A DNA stretch of 64,000 nucleotides, taken from Eustoma russellianum (lineage: Eukaryota; Streptophyta; Magnoliopsida; Gentianales; Gentianaceae). The stretch is from positions 13,891,883-13,955,882 of the forward strand of contig AP025069.1 of the NCBI GenBank assembly GCA_036186865.1. Reading direction: 5' to 3'. The notes under the pieces were generated by a model that worked only from the letters and a program-made list of their open reading frames with translations, was not told where the DNA came from and did not search any database. Each line of letters begins with the position of its first letter. Positions within the stretch are counted from its first letter, which is position 1. The translations under genes were made by a program, and so were the position numbers. Shown piece after piece: positions 11,265-23,226 of the stretch.

Positions 11265-12405
11265 TGGACCTTTCTTTAACTCTAAAGCTCCTCATCCAAA
11301 TATGGTTTAGGTACAATGAAGATAGCTTCACCTTGCTTCCAAATGAGTTGAAGAAAATCTTTCGAACATAAGTCCTCCAATGAGTTTCACATAACCCAAG
11401 CAAGATACCTCCCTCTTGGATGTTTCCCTCCCCGGAATTAGACAACTCTCACAAGGATATTCAAGCCTTGAAAGATTCTAGCCTTGATTTTGAATATGAA
11501 CCAAGAAAACACACAAGAATTACTCTTGAAGAAGAAGAAATTTTCATTGAAGGTGTAAGATTACAAGGCTTCTCTTATGTGCCTTTTATCGGTAAAAAAT
11601 AACACAAGACAACAAACTATCTTACAAATTGAAATGATGATTGAAAAGACTACGCACTTCTAAAAACTATTCATGTAAGCTCCATAAAAACTAGTCTTGC
11701 AAGTCTTGAATGATGATTTTCAAACTAGGTCCCTCAAGTACTATTCATGGAAGACTTTAAGGATTTGTCTTCAACTTGAAATCTTTTCTGATTTGTGACA
11801 GATTTTGGACACCTTCCATTTCGAAATAGTCCTTGACTTCTTTTAGATAATTGTAGCCAATTGAGTTTAGAAAATAAGCATATAAAGTTCTTTGCATTTG
11901 GCCCAACCATTGAGGAGATACATCCAAAATACTGAAGGTATGTCACAGAATTCGGTAGAAACAGTACTTCAACTTGTATTCTATTTTTGGGTATTAACAC
12001 GACCGATTTTGTAAAAGTGCAAAACATAAAAATTGTAGATCCTTGTCTGAGCTTTCCAAAACATCTTGAAACTCGTCATTTGGCCTTGTTGTTGGAGAGA
12101 TACGTCAATTCTACCAAAACTGGTCCTGCAGAAACTCACAATCCGAGATAGGCCTAAACTAATACAACATAAACATTTAAAAAGCAAAATAAAGAACACA
12201 TTCTAACTTAATGATACTTTACAATGGTTCTAAAAACTCTTATAAATCATGTTATAGGTTCAATAAGGTGAACCCAATGTATAAATTCCTTTGGTTCATC
12301 TTGCACATGTTTAAATAAGAAGGCCCCTACTTCATGCATTAGTTTCTTAGTTTTACTTCTTGTTAAGGGTCCTTGATCTTGCATTTTTATAACATTATGT
12401 TCATT
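11265..12405. other. Unidentified 1.1-kb segment without a convincing gene
   Basis: Both strands carry only short frames of 60-97 codons with no known domain. Phrases such as gagagatacgtcaattctacc suggest repetitive DNA, but I cannot name a family. Confidence 0.4.
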
Positions 12406-13219
12406 CTCATTATCTTGACATGGATGAGGGTTATGGACCTCATCAATGGGCCACGGACATCGGTCAGAGTGGATTGAAGTGTACAGGCTACAGGCATCCA
12501 GTCAATCCCAGGATCATGCATTGTATATAGGTCTGGGGGCATATTGCGTGACATGATCTTGTTGCGTGTGACACGTGGAAGGAGCATGCATCACGTACTT
12601 GTGTATTTTTATGTGGAGTACTTTACTTACCGCATTTACTTTATTTTATGCATGTTATATCATATTTATGTGCTATGTGGTTATATCATTTCAGTATGCA
12701 CGTTTTGTATTGGTTTGAGGCAAGCATCTACTGGGTGATTTTCTATCACTCACCCCTATTCCCATGTGAGCCGGATGAGGACTACGAGCACATATTCGTT
12801 GAGGACGGGCTGGACATAGCTGGTGGGCTGGTTGAGAGCTGCAGCTATGATATGAGGGGACTCTGTAGCTATTCGCTTTTATTATACTTTGGGGATTTTT
12901 CATAAACTTCTGTATTGCTTTTATTATCAGAATTTTTATTGAATAATGTAACGACGATTATTTGAGTTTAATTTAAGTTATGATTTCCGTTTCCGCAAAA
13001 CAAAATTCTACGTCATGTCTGACATACAAGAGATTGATTCGACGCTTTGTATTCTCCTTAGCAAGATACGGCAGACGCACTGTTCCCGATGTTAGGGCTC
13101 GGGAGCGGGGCTACATATTTACTATTTAGTATATTGCTTTTCTGCTCGCATTAATTAAAGAATAAAGTTTGTAGAGCATTATTTTATAAAATGATAAATA
13201 ATTTTTTATTATCAATGAG

Positions 13220-14097
13220 AATTTTATAACATATGTATTCTTAAATATTGTCATTGGTCAAGATCAATTATCTATAGTAGCATTGATAATCACTATTGAC
13301 AATTATGACCAACATGTATATAATTAGATGTCGTTCTTGCTTGTCGAAGAGATAGATTTCCAAGCCAATTACATGAGTGCTCAAAGTTAAGTAAGTTCAC
13401 TGGACTGGCCCGTTGTTGAGAATATTACATGTATTTAATGTAATTAACATTCTCAACATGAAGGAGCATATTAATCTTTGACTTGAGACGTACATTTATT
13501 TCATATATGGATTGTTTTATTTTACCTTTGGTTAACTTAATGCTAACACATCCCTAAATTTAATCAGACGCTGAATAAGACATGAAGTGTAGAGAAAACA
13601 GTGTAATGTGAAGAGATGATTCGTCGCTTCTTTGGATTATAGAGTTTCCATGTCTGAGCATATTAATTGAAATATAAGTAATTTGTAAGTTATATGGCCA
13701 CAACATGGCAAATTAGTCAAAAATCAAGTCAAAGATATTTTCAGAATTGAGTAAAATTTATTATTCACTATGGCATTTCATGAATCAATAATAAATTGGA
13801 CGTAAAAATGAGGAGATTTAATAACACAAGAATTGTTCATATTACTTCATGCTTCGTTAACATATAATTCTATCATGTTGGGTGGATAACAACTGATCCT
13901 AGTTGGTTACCTTGGATTGTATAGGTTTACTGCATTCCGTGATTGGAAATTTAGAGGATCACACGCATAGCATTGTTTCATGAAAAAACTAATTAAATAG
14001 AACAAAATAATTGATTATGAAGTATTATCGTAACTTTATATGCATTATTATAACTCTGACATCAAAATTATAATAATAAAGTATTAACGGATATGAA
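13220..14097. repeat. Tandem segmental duplication, copy 1 (~0.88 kb)
   Basis: It aligns over its whole length, with moderate divergence, with 14138-14817 plus 21781-21982. Shared landmarks are gcattgataatcact, gagatagatttccaag, ggagcatattaat, gaggatcacacgcatagcat and tattaacggatatga. No coding frame is seen. It keeps the uninterrupted version of the site where copia was inserted in copy 2 (near 13890). Confidence 0.85.
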
Positions 14098-14137
14098 TTT
14101 AAGTGTTCATTGTGCAATATTTGAGCTCATTTTCTCT

Positions 14138-14817
14138 ATAATATGTATTCCTAAAATGTTGTCATTGATCGAGTCAATTATCAATTGTAGCATTGATAAT
14201 CACTGTTGGTAATTATGACCAACGTGCATATAACTAGATGTCATTCTCCCTTGATCAGGAGATAGATTTCCAAGTCATTTACGTGGGTTTTCGAAGTTAA
14301 ATGAGTTCATTAGACTGACCCGTTATTGAATATATTACCTTTATTTAGTGTAATTAACATTCTCAACATGAAGGAGCATATTAATCCCTTGACTTGAGAC
14401 GTACATGTATTTCACGCATGAATGTTTTTATTTTAACTCTGGGTAACTTAATACTAACACATCTCTACATTTAATCGGATACTGGATAACACATGAAGTG
14501 CAGAGAAACCACTGCAATGTGAAGATGAATTAAACCACTGCAATGTGAAGAGATGATTCATCGCTTCTTTAGATTATAGAGTTTTCATATCCAGACATAT
14601 TAATTGAAATATAAGTGATTTAGTAAGTTATGTGGCCGTAACATGACAAACTAGTCAAAGTCAATTCAAAATATTTCAAGAATTGAGTAAAATTTATCAT
14701 TCATTATGACATTTCATGAATCAATAATAAATTCGATGTAAAGACAAACAGATTTAATCACACAATAGTCGTTCATATTACTTTATGCTTAGATAACATA
14801 TTATGTCATGTTGTAAC
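14138..14817. repeat. Tandem duplication, copy 2, left part
   Basis: This is the left three-quarters of the second copy. It stops at the GTAAC target site of the copia insertion and resumes at 21781. Confidence 0.85.
14813..14817. other. Target-site duplication GTAAC of copia 1 (left)
   Basis: Identical to 21776-21780. Copy 1 of the tandem duplication has a single gataac at the equivalent place (~13889), followed by the same aactgat. Confidence 0.88.
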
Positions 14818-15729
14818 TGTTGGAGAATTAAAGTTTGAGCTTTGGCCCATTAAGGAAGGTTGCAAAACTTGGTTTAGCAATATATTTTGAGCTTAATTAT
14901 GATTAGTTTCCGATAATGAAAATCGAAAACTAATGGGTCCTTAATTATCTACGTGACGAGTAGTTAATTTTAGGCTTTGGAATCACTCAATTATGATACC
15001 GAGTGAATAAGAAATTAATGCTCAAAGTGGATGGAAAACATGGTTAATGGGTGATGTGTCCAATTCTTAGGAGGTCACATCACCCTTATGGAGGAATACC
15101 ACATTGGATATTTGGACATGTTTAGCCACCTTATAAATGGCTAGAATAGACACTTTAGATGTGCCCTTGGGGCATGAGAAGTTCTGAAATTCAAACTGAC
15201 CTAACCGCCCAACCAATTGTGGTTTTCATCCGACGCTTCGTGTAGTTCTGTTTCCATCTAACGGTTGAGATTTGAACGGTTCAAATCGCCAACAGATGAC
15301 GTGTCGGTTTTCATCCGACGGCTCTGGCCCATCTACGGTTTTGATCCAACGGTCACAGTTCTATCTGCGTAACCGATTCTCCAACTGACTCCCCTATATA
15401 AACAGGGCAAGGGGTGCGTTCTACACTCACTCTGGCTCTCGGCATTCGTCGCATACAGCATTCGTAGCATTCGACTTTCTGCATCACGTCCAAGAAAAGT
15501 CAGGACACTCGAAGGTTCACAGTAGTTCAAGTTCAGCAGTGCCGCTCAACTGAACAGGTACCCGTTGTATCCTGGGAGACGGTTGCTAACGCCGGTTAGG
15601 CACAGTATACCGGAGCAATACGTCTTAAGGACAGAGTCCTCGACTCGTCCCGGGTTTGGTTTATTTTACTGTTTCCATACGCACACACCGAACGACTGCG
15701 TCTTAGTACAGGATTGATTGTTTTCAACA
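14818..15729 (+). repeat. Copia 1, 5' LTR (912 bp)
   Basis: It runs from TGTTGGAG to ttttcaaca. It matches the 3' LTR except that ~400 bp corresponding to 20832-21233 are absent at ~15185. Confidence 0.9.
15395..15402 (+). promoter_or_regulatory. TATA box of copia 1, 5' LTR
   Basis: TATATAAA sits in a GC-richer context (cccctatataaacagggc), ~335 bp before the LTR end. The same motif is at 21445-21452 in the 3' LTR. Confidence 0.6.
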
Positions 15730-15859
15730 ATCTTAAGACGTATTCATTCAATTAATTTCTGTACGCAAAGCAGTATTCTACTGATTTGCAGTCTCTTTCT
15801 ACTCCTTTCTTATATCCGAATCTGTTCTGATCTATACGTTTTGATCGAACTGAACAGTA

Positions 15860-16827
15860 ATGGAAAACAAAAGCTCGAACTCTGTTCAAGGCTTTAACGG
15901 TGCACACTCCGTGTCTGTACTTGACGGGGCTAATAATGTTGCTGCCAGTGTGCCGTTCAACACGGTTCCATTGGCACCAAGCGGAGGGCCTCAGATGAAT
16001 CCGGTGCCACAGCTGCACACGTGGAGAAGCCGGAAAAGTTTGTTGGCAGTTTCTTCAAGAGGTGGCAGCAAAAGATGTTGTTCTATCTCACAGCGCTGGG
16101 ATTGGCCAAGATGCTGAGCGAGGATCCGCCAGTGGTAGAACCAGTGGAGGATCAAAATCTGAACATGCAGAATGTCTTGGGTGCTGAAGCATGGGCATAT
16201 ACGAATTTTTGTTGTTTGAATTTGATTCTGAGTTGCCTGGATAATACTATCTATGGTGTGTTTTGTACTTATAAAACTGCAAAAGCATTGTGGTCGGCTT
16301 TAGATAAAAAGTATCGTACAGAAGATGCTGGCACGAAAAAGTTGATAGTTGGTAGATTTCTCGACTATAAAATGCTAGATTCCAAAACTGTCATTTCGCA
16401 GGTTGAGAAAATACATATGTTGGTATCTGAAATGGAAGGGGAGGGCATGACGCTCAGTGAATCTTTCTAAGTTGCGGCTGTGATTGAGAAGCTATCTCCT
16501 TCGTGGAGGGAATTTAGGAGCTATCTCAAGCACAAACGAAAGGAAATGAAGATGGAGGATTTGATTGTCTGGCTTCGAATTGAAGAGGACAATCGTCGTG
16601 CCGAGAGAAAGCCAACCACTTCTTCTGGTCAAGCCAAGGCTCATGTTGCTGAGGCTAGGAACAATAAGAAGAATAACACTTTAGGTGTGAACGTCAAAGG
16701 CAAGGATATTGCAAAGAAGTTCACGGGTAAGTATTACAGCTGTAGGAAACTGGGGCATCGGAGCAGTGACTGCAAAAAACCCAAAAAGAATCAAAATCAA
16801 ACCAAAGCAAAGACAAATCTAGTCGGC
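15860..16827 (+). pseudogene. Copia 1 gag
   Basis: An ATG at 15860 opens a frame beginning MENKSSNSVQGFNG. A frameshift near 16020 moves the reading to KPEKFVGSFFKRWQQKMLFYLTALGLA, the typical copia gag start of the retrotransposon gag/UBN2 type. A stop at ~16468 replaces what is probably a Gln codon (C-to-T). The frame then continues with AVIEKLSPSWREFRSYLKHKRKEM. The nucleocapsid knuckle near 16735-16770 reads YYSCRKLGHRSSDC, so the first Cys of CCHC is Tyr. Gag packages the RNA; this copy should not make a functional product. Confidence 0.85.
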
Positions 16828-18345
16828 GCAATGGAAGATCTAAATCTCTGTGCAGTGGTGACTGAATGCAACACAGTGGGGAATCCGCGTGAATGGTGGG
16901 TGGACACAGGGGCCACTCAACATGTATGTGCCAACAGGGCAATGTTCAGAGACTATGTACCCACGACAAACAATGAACAACTCTTCATGGAAAACCCCGA
17001 CAGCTCGAAGATTGAAGGATCGGGCAAGGTGGTTCTCAAACTAACCTCAGGATGGGAGCTGACCCTGCAAAATGTTTGCATGTTCCTGACATCCGGAAGA
17101 ACTTGGTATATGGCGCTCTACTAGTCAGTCATGGTTTCAGACTAGTTTTTGATGCAAACAAATTTACACTTTCTAAGAATGGCTTGTATTTGGGAAAGGG
17201 GTACCTTACTGATAACATGTTTAAGTTAAATGTTATGACGATTGTACCCAAGAAAGTTGCGTCCACTGAGGCTAATAAAATTGTTTCCTCTTTTGCTTAC
17301 ATGCTTGAGTCTTCTTGTTTATGGCATTTTCGTTTAGGACATGTTAATTACAAGTCAATACAACGAATGATTAACCTTGACTTATTACCCAAACTGGATT
17401 TTAATAATAAAGAAAAATGTCAAATATGTGTTGAAGCAAAATTGACAAAAGCGCCATTTCCTTCAACAGAACGAAACACTAACCCCTTGGATTTAATTCA
17501 TACAGATTTGTGTGATTTAAAGTTTGTGCAAACAAGAGGAGGTAAAAAGTACTTTGTAACCTTTATCGATGATTGCACTAGATACTGTTATGTTTATTTG
17601 CTAAGTAGCAAAGATGAGGCCATTGATGCTTTTAAAGATTATAAAAATGAAGTTGAGAATCAACTTAGCAAACGAATTACAACAATTCGAAGTGATAGAG
17701 GCGGGGAGTATGACGCATCGTTTAATGAATTCTGTTCAGAACATGGCATTATTCATCAAACGACTGCAACATATTCACCTCAATCTAATGGTATTGCAGA
17801 ACGCATAAACCGTACTCTGAAGGAGATGATGAATGCTATGCTGATAAGTTCGGGTTTACCTTTGAACTTGTGGGGGGAAGCAATTCTCTCTGCCAACGTC
17901 ATTTTAAATAGGATTCCGTCCAAGAAGACGGATAAAATCCCATATGAACTCTGAAAATGCTATAAGCCTAGTTACAAATACTTAAAAGTGTGGGGGTGTC
18001 TGGCGAAGGTTGCTGTACCTAAACCAAGACAAGTGAGAATTGGGCCTAAAACAATTGATTGCATATTCATAGGTTATGCAACGAACAGTAGTGCATATCT
18101 TTTCTTAGTACACAAATCGGACATTCTCGAAATACATGAAGATGTTGTCATGGAGTCGAGGAATGCAGTGTTCTTTAAAAATGTCTTTCCAAAGAAAGAC
18201 AAAAATGGTGAAGAAGCTAGCACTAATAAGCAAGTGCGTGAGACGACCCCTCAAGAGACTGAGGAACCTCGTCAAAGCAAACGAGCCAAAATACCGACGT
18301 CGTTTGGACCAAATTTTCTAACCTACATGGTAGAAAACGAGCCGT
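16828..18345 (+). pseudogene. Copia 1 protease and integrase
   Basis: The protease site WWVDTGATQHVC is at ~16893-16930. A frameshift at ~17080 leads to a 300-codon frame with the GAG pre-integrase/HHCC zinc region (LWHFRLGHVNYKSIQRM, CQICVEAK). The integrase core has its three acidic residues in LIHTDLCDL, IRSDRGGEYDASF and NGIAERINRTL. A stop at 17952-17954 precedes the conserved WGCLAKVAVPKPRQ region (17988-18347). The integrase catalytic residues are intact, but the polyprotein is cut in several places. Confidence 0.87.
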
Positions 18346-19850
18346 GATCTTTCTCTGAGGCAATGACAACTCCAGAAGCTCCTTTCTGGAAAGAAGCAGT
18401 GAATAGTGAGATAGATTCCATTCTTCAAAATCACACTTGGGAGCTGGTAGATCTTCTTCCAGGAAGTAAACCACTCGGATGCAAGTGGATTTTTAGGAAA
18501 AAAACTAAAAGAAGATTGATCTATTGACAAGTACAAGGCCAAGTTAGTAGCCAAGGGCTACATGCAGAATGAAGGCTTTGACTTCTTTGACACCTACTCA
18601 CTAGTGACTAGGATCAATTCCATAAGGATGCTAGTGGCTATTGCTGCAGTCTATGATTTAGAAATCCATCAAATGGATGTGAAGACTGCCTTTCTTAATG
18701 GTGAATTAGAGGAAGAGATTTATGGAACAGCCCGAAGGGTTCGTCGTTCCAGGACAAGAAAGGAAAGTGTGTAGACTTGTTAAGTCTCTGTACGGACTTA
18801 AACAAGCATCCAAACAATGGCATTTAAAGTTTGATCAGGTAATGATGTCAAACGTCTTCAGGATCAATGAGTGTGACAAGTGTGTATATATCAAGAGCAC
18901 ACCAAATGCCTATGTGATAGTATGTCTCTATGTAAACGACATGCTAATCATGAGCAGTACTCGTGACATCATCTTGAATACAAAGAAGATGTTAACACAA
19001 AATTTTGATATGAAAGGCATGGAGGTTGTCAATGTTATTCTAGGAATTAAAATTTCTCGGATGGTTGATGGTCTTGTTATGTCGCAAACTCACTATATTG
19101 AATCTGTTCTCAAACGATTCAATATGTTTGAAACAAAACCAATAAAGACCCGACTCGAATTAAGTATACACTTGAGGAAAAACCGAGGCGAACCTATAGC
19201 TCAATTAAAATACTCTCAGGTAATCGGGAGTCTGATGTACATAACGAATTGTACAAGACCAGACTTAGCTTGTTCAGTAAACAAATTGAGTAGGTTTACA
19301 AGTAATCCAAGTGATGATCATAGGAAAGTTCTTAATAGAGTGATGAGGTATCTGAAATACACAATGAACATTGGATTACATTACACGAGATATCCAGCAG
19401 TATTAGAAGGATATTTCGATGCAAATTGGATATCAGATAGTAAGGACTCGAAGTCCACCAGTGGATATTTGTTCACTGTTGGTGGTGCTGCTGTGTCGTG
19501 GAAATCCACGAAACAAACGTGCATAGCTCGGTCCACTATGGAAGCTGAGTTTATAACGCTGGATAAAGCTGGGAAAGAGGCTGAATGGCTTCGAAATTTC
19601 CTAAAAGATGTTCCATGCTGGCCTAAGCCAATCGCTCCTATTAGCATACACTGTGATAGTCAGTCAGCTATAGGACGTGCTCAAAGCAGCATCTACAATG
19701 GTAAGTCACGACACATACGTCAGAGACATAACGCCATTAAACAGTTATCTCTAATGGCGTGATTTCCATTGATTACATAAATCAATGGAGAATCTTGCGG
19801 ATCCGCTTACAAAAGGCTTGCCTAGAGATCGGATGTCAATTTTGACAAAC
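18346..19850 (+). pseudogene. Copia 1 reverse transcriptase and RNase H
   Basis: RT begins around PFWKEAVNSEIDSI (~18385), with CKWIF intact and a frameshift after it. DVKTAFLNGELEEEIY is at ~18676-18722, then a shift to the 346-codon frame EQPEGFVVPGQERKVCRLVKSLYGLKQA. The active site reads YVND at 18929-18940 instead of YVDD, a G-to-A loss of one catalytic Asp. RNase H motifs follow (YFDANWISDSKDSKSTSGY, WKSTKQTCIARSTMEAEFITL, HCDSQSAI). A one-base loss after ~19740 ends the frame before the usual ADPLTKGLP tail, which is readable in another frame at ~19798-19825. Confidence 0.9.
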
Positions 19851-19868
19851 GGAATGGGAATCACTAAG

Positions 19869-19896
19869 TTCAATGGGACAACTAAGTTATGAAGTT
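19869..19896 (+). repeat. 28-bp direct repeat in the copia 1 3' region, first copy
   Basis: The segment ttcaatgggacaactaagtt and the eight bases after it recur exactly at 19960-19987, 91 bp further on. It lies between the end of pol and the 3' LTR. Confidence 0.85.
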
Positions 19897-20457
19897 ATTA
19901 GTTGTTTTATCTTTGTAATGGTAACCCAACCTTGTTGACTGGAGATCCCAGAATCTTGGTTCAATGGGACAACTAAGTTATGAAGTTTCAGTGTAGCACT
20001 TGCTCATTCTGTTACATAAGGGTGCTGTCTGCATAGAATATTAAGGGTAAGCTAAAGCTTTCAATGATGTCCTATATCTTGATACATCAAGTGGAGTATG
20101 GCAGAATATTCTTGATAGGAATCACCTACGTAAGTGTGAAGTGGGGCCGCTTCTATGAAAACTCTGTGAGGCAAGATTTCTCTAAAACACTTTCTGAAAC
20201 CAGGTTGTTCATGGCCAAAACGAACACAACCATGAGAACCAAAAAGGTGTTAAAGGAAATGTTGTGTGAGTATTGTTGTCTAGGTTCACAACAAAGGCTG
20301 ACTAGTTCAAGACATCAAGTCACTAATTAGCCGACTGAATCCGATGGTACATCACTATGAAAGGTTCAAAGCCAGAAGCTACCTCTTCTGATGCAACATT
20401 TACTTGTTTGACTTCTCCTTAGAGTCTGCATCTGCATTTCCATTAATTTCCATTCAT

Positions 20458-20466
20458 GTGGGGGAT
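20458..20466 (+). other. Polypurine tract of copia 1
   Basis: The purine-rich gtgggggat stands directly before the 3' LTR start at 20467. Confidence 0.75.
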
Positions 20467-21775
20467 TGTTGGAGAATTAAAGTTTGGGATTTGACCCATT
20501 AAGGAAGGTTGCAAAACTTCGTTTAACAACATACTTTGAGCTTAACTATGATTAGTTTTCGATAATGAAAATCGAAAACTAATGGGTCCTTAATTATCTA
20601 CGTAACGAGTAGTTAATTTTAGGCTTTGGAATCACTCAATTACGATACCGGTGAATGAGAAATTAATGCTCAAAGTGGATGGAAAACATGGTTAATGGGT
20701 GATGTGTCCAATTCTTAGGAGGCCACATCACCCTTATGGAGGAATACCACATTGGATATTTGGACATGTTTAGCCACCTTATAAATGGCTAGAATTGACA
20801 CTTTAGCTGTGCCCTTGGGGCATGAGAAGTTTTTGACCGGAGGGAAGACTTAGAAAGTGCCACACACGCGCGCCGCCGGCTGGCCGGCTCGGCTCGGCTA
20901 GGGCTCGTGGCTCGTGGGCCGGGTCGGTTTTTATCTTTTTGGAGAAAATTTATTTGGGCTTTTGGATTAATTATTTTTTGTAAAATAATTAAAGGCTTCA
21001 GGCTTATCTGCGCAGCGGCCCAAATGCTCTCCAAGGGTCCAGTCCATCTGCAAAACTGTTACCGGTTACGCAGTTGCGTTTAAACAAAACGCAGTTGAGT
21101 TTAAACGTTACGCGGTTGAGTTTGGTAAGGCGTTCGGTTATGGTTATCTGATTCGAACGGTCTCCTCCGATATGCGATAAGATCAATCGGTTTTGATCTA
21201 ATGGTGGCGGAAAAGGCAGCTTTGATCCAACGGCTGAAATTCTAACTGACCTAACCGCCCAACCGATTGTGGTTTTCATCCGACGCTTCATGTAGTTCTG
21301 TTTCCATCTAACGGTTGAGATTTGAACGGTTCAAATCGCCAACAGATGACGTGTCGGTTTTCATCCGATGGCTCTGGCTCATCTACGGTTTTGATCCGAC
21401 GGTCACAGTTCCATCTGTAAAACCGATTCTCCAACCGACTCCCCTATATAAACAGGGCAAGGGGTGCGTTCTACACTCTGGCTCACGACATTCGTCGCAT
21501 ACAGCATTCGTAGCATTTGACTTTATGCATCACGTCCAAGAGAAGTCAGGACACTCGAAGGTTCGCAGTAGTTCAAGTCCAGCAGTGCCGCTCAACTGAA
21601 CAGGTACCCGTTGTATCCTGGGAGACGGTTGCTAACGCCGGTTAGGTACAGTATACCGGAGCAATACGTCTTAAGGACAAAGTCCTCGACTCGCTCCGGG
21701 TTTGACTTATTTTACTGTCTCCATACGTACACACCGAACGATTGCGTCTTAGTACAGGATTGATTGTTTCTAACC
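20467..21775 (+). repeat. Copia 1, 3' LTR (1309 bp)
   Basis: It starts TGTTGGAG and ends ttctaacc before the GTAAC duplication. The ~400-bp segment 20832-21233 has no counterpart in the 5' LTR. It contains repeated 'tttgatc(c/t)aa(c/t)gg' motifs and a GC-rich block (20865-20930). Confidence 0.9.
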
Positions 21776-21780
21776 GTAAC

Positions 21781-21982
21781 AACTGATACTAACTAGTTAG
21801 TTACTTTGGATTGTATAGGTTTACTGCATTGGTGATTGGAAATTTAGAGGATCACACGCATAGCATTGTTTCCTGAAAACTAATTAAATAGAAAAATCAT
21901 TAATTATAAAGTATTATACTAACTTTACTGCATTATTATAACTCTGTGATCAAAATTAGAATAATAAACTATTAACGGATAT
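21781..21982. repeat. Tandem duplication, copy 2, right part
   Basis: This continues copy 2 after the copia insertion and ends at the shared tattaacggatatga. Confidence 0.8.
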
Positions 21983-22807
21983 GATTTGATTGACTTTTCC
22001 TACGTAAGGATAGACTCCGCTCATTAATCTGGATTAGAGTTTTGATCGACGTGATTTTTACCCAAAAAAATCGGCCTCTTCCGTTTAGCGCACCGACCTC
22101 CTTCACCTCTTTCACGCTATAATCAGTTGGAAAGCCTCAAAGTTTTTGGAACAGTAGAGTTAGTGATTTACAGTATTCTGATACGCGTAGATAAATCTGA
22201 GATCCTCATGAATCAAACCGCAGATATTGGTAAAATTCTTGTTTGTTTTTCTTTGGATTAAAAGACGTTCTCAGTGCAACAGATTCCTATATTTGTACAG
22301 GATTCGGAGAGTTTCCGAATCTTTTCGCGATCTGATGTACGCAGTCTTTCCTAAACTTCTTCCTTAGATTAATTTCCCTATATTTTATCATCTTTTATGT
22401 GAAATACACAGATACTATTCTCGTATGATGAAGAAATTTGTTATTTTTTGCTGTACATATCTTCCGAAAATCTATCATAAACAACTAATAATGGACAATG
22501 TCATATCTACATAGTGGTTGTATTTAAAACAATGCTCGTCCACAAATTGCCTATGTCCTATTTGATACAGAGTAACTAACAAGATGTATTTAGTCACTTG
22601 CGCACATAGCACTATACGATTTTGCTAGTTCGTATAATCATAATTAACCCAGAAATGGTTCAAGCATACACCATACATATGACACCAAACAATAACCCAA
22701 AGTTTATTCTTTTTGTGACTAACATTCATCTTTCGATCCTCATAATGCAATTAGTTCTCAAAAGTAGAACTTTCATCACGCCTATGATGTGCTAAATATT
22801 TCACTGG
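21983..22807. other. Intergenic, no gene recognised
   Basis: AT-rich sequence. A short string near 22325-22350 (gcgatctgatgtacgcag) resembles a minus-strand SINE tail. I see no coding frame. Confidence 0.4.
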
Positions 22808-22826
22808 TTTAATTGTGGCCCAGTAA

Positions 22827-22992
22827 AGATAGCGGGTCTTGGATTAATGATAAGGTTGCTGCTTTGTAGCTTTAAACTTATGGGTTCGGACCGCGGAAAT
22901 AGTCTCTTATGCAAAGTGTAGAATAATGCTACATACATTGGATCGCGAAGCGATCCGGCCCCTCTCCAATCTCAAAAGCCTATTGCGTCCTT
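22827..22992 (+). mobile_element. Au-type SINE with 19-bp target duplication
   Basis: A 166-bp insert is flanked by identical copies of tttaattgtggcccagtaa (22808-22826 and 22993-23011). Inside are the tRNA-like head (aaggttgctgc), a B-box-like gggttcggacc, and the Au-family segment 'agtctcttatgcaaagtgtag...gatccggcccctctcc', ending in a short T run. It lies 3' of the PP2-like gene. Confidence 0.88.
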
Positions 22993-23226
22993 TTTAATTG
23001 TGGCCCAGTAACATAAGAGGTAATGATTCACCCCTCAATATACACAAATAAGAGGACTGACACATTCATGGGTTGTTTTTGCTTACAATAAAGAGGCTTA
23101 TTCTTTATTATTCATTCTTTCTTGGTTAGATAATAACTACTATCATGAATAATAGTTATACTAAACCATTACAAGAAATGCCTCACACGTACACCATACA
23201 TATTACAACCATCGGCAAGACAAACC

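Larger units (their letters stand above)
11007..13113. repeat. Probable LTR relic of another gypsy family, interrupted
   Basis: The beginning (gagtgccggaaatggtgagg, 11036 onward) and the end (acgacgattatttgag near 12950, then gctcgggagcggggctaca at ~13096-13113) look like the two ends of a chromovirus LTR. Both ends share motifs of the type 'gtgtacgggc...catcggtca...gtggat' (11157-11250 and ~12440-12490). Between them, ~11265-12405 is unrelated sequence with no recognisable gene. No target duplication or internal domain was found, so this is a tentative reading. Confidence 0.3.
14818..21775 (+). mobile_element. Ty1/copia LTR retrotransposon 1 (6.96 kb)
   Basis: Seen: LTRs of 912 and 1309 bp start TGTTGGAGAATT, with the 5-bp target duplication GTAAC on both sides (14813-14817, 21776-21780). 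A polypurine tract lies before the 3' LTR. Domains run in copia order: gag, knuckle, protease, integrase, RT, RNase H. The right LTR ends CC instead of CA. The right LTR has ~400 bp absent from the left. Stops, a frameshift and an RT active-site change make it non-functional. It sits inside copy 2 of an older tandem duplication. I could not match the region after the 5' LTR to the usual initiator-tRNA primer site. Confidence 0.95.

Noticed and set aside
18223..18554. Minus-strand frames in copia 1
   Set aside because: Antisense shadows of RT; no family resemblance.
22000..22460. Possible first exons of a gene on the + strand
   Set aside because: A few donor-like GTAAAA/GTATTT sites but no coherent protein; nothing supports a gene.
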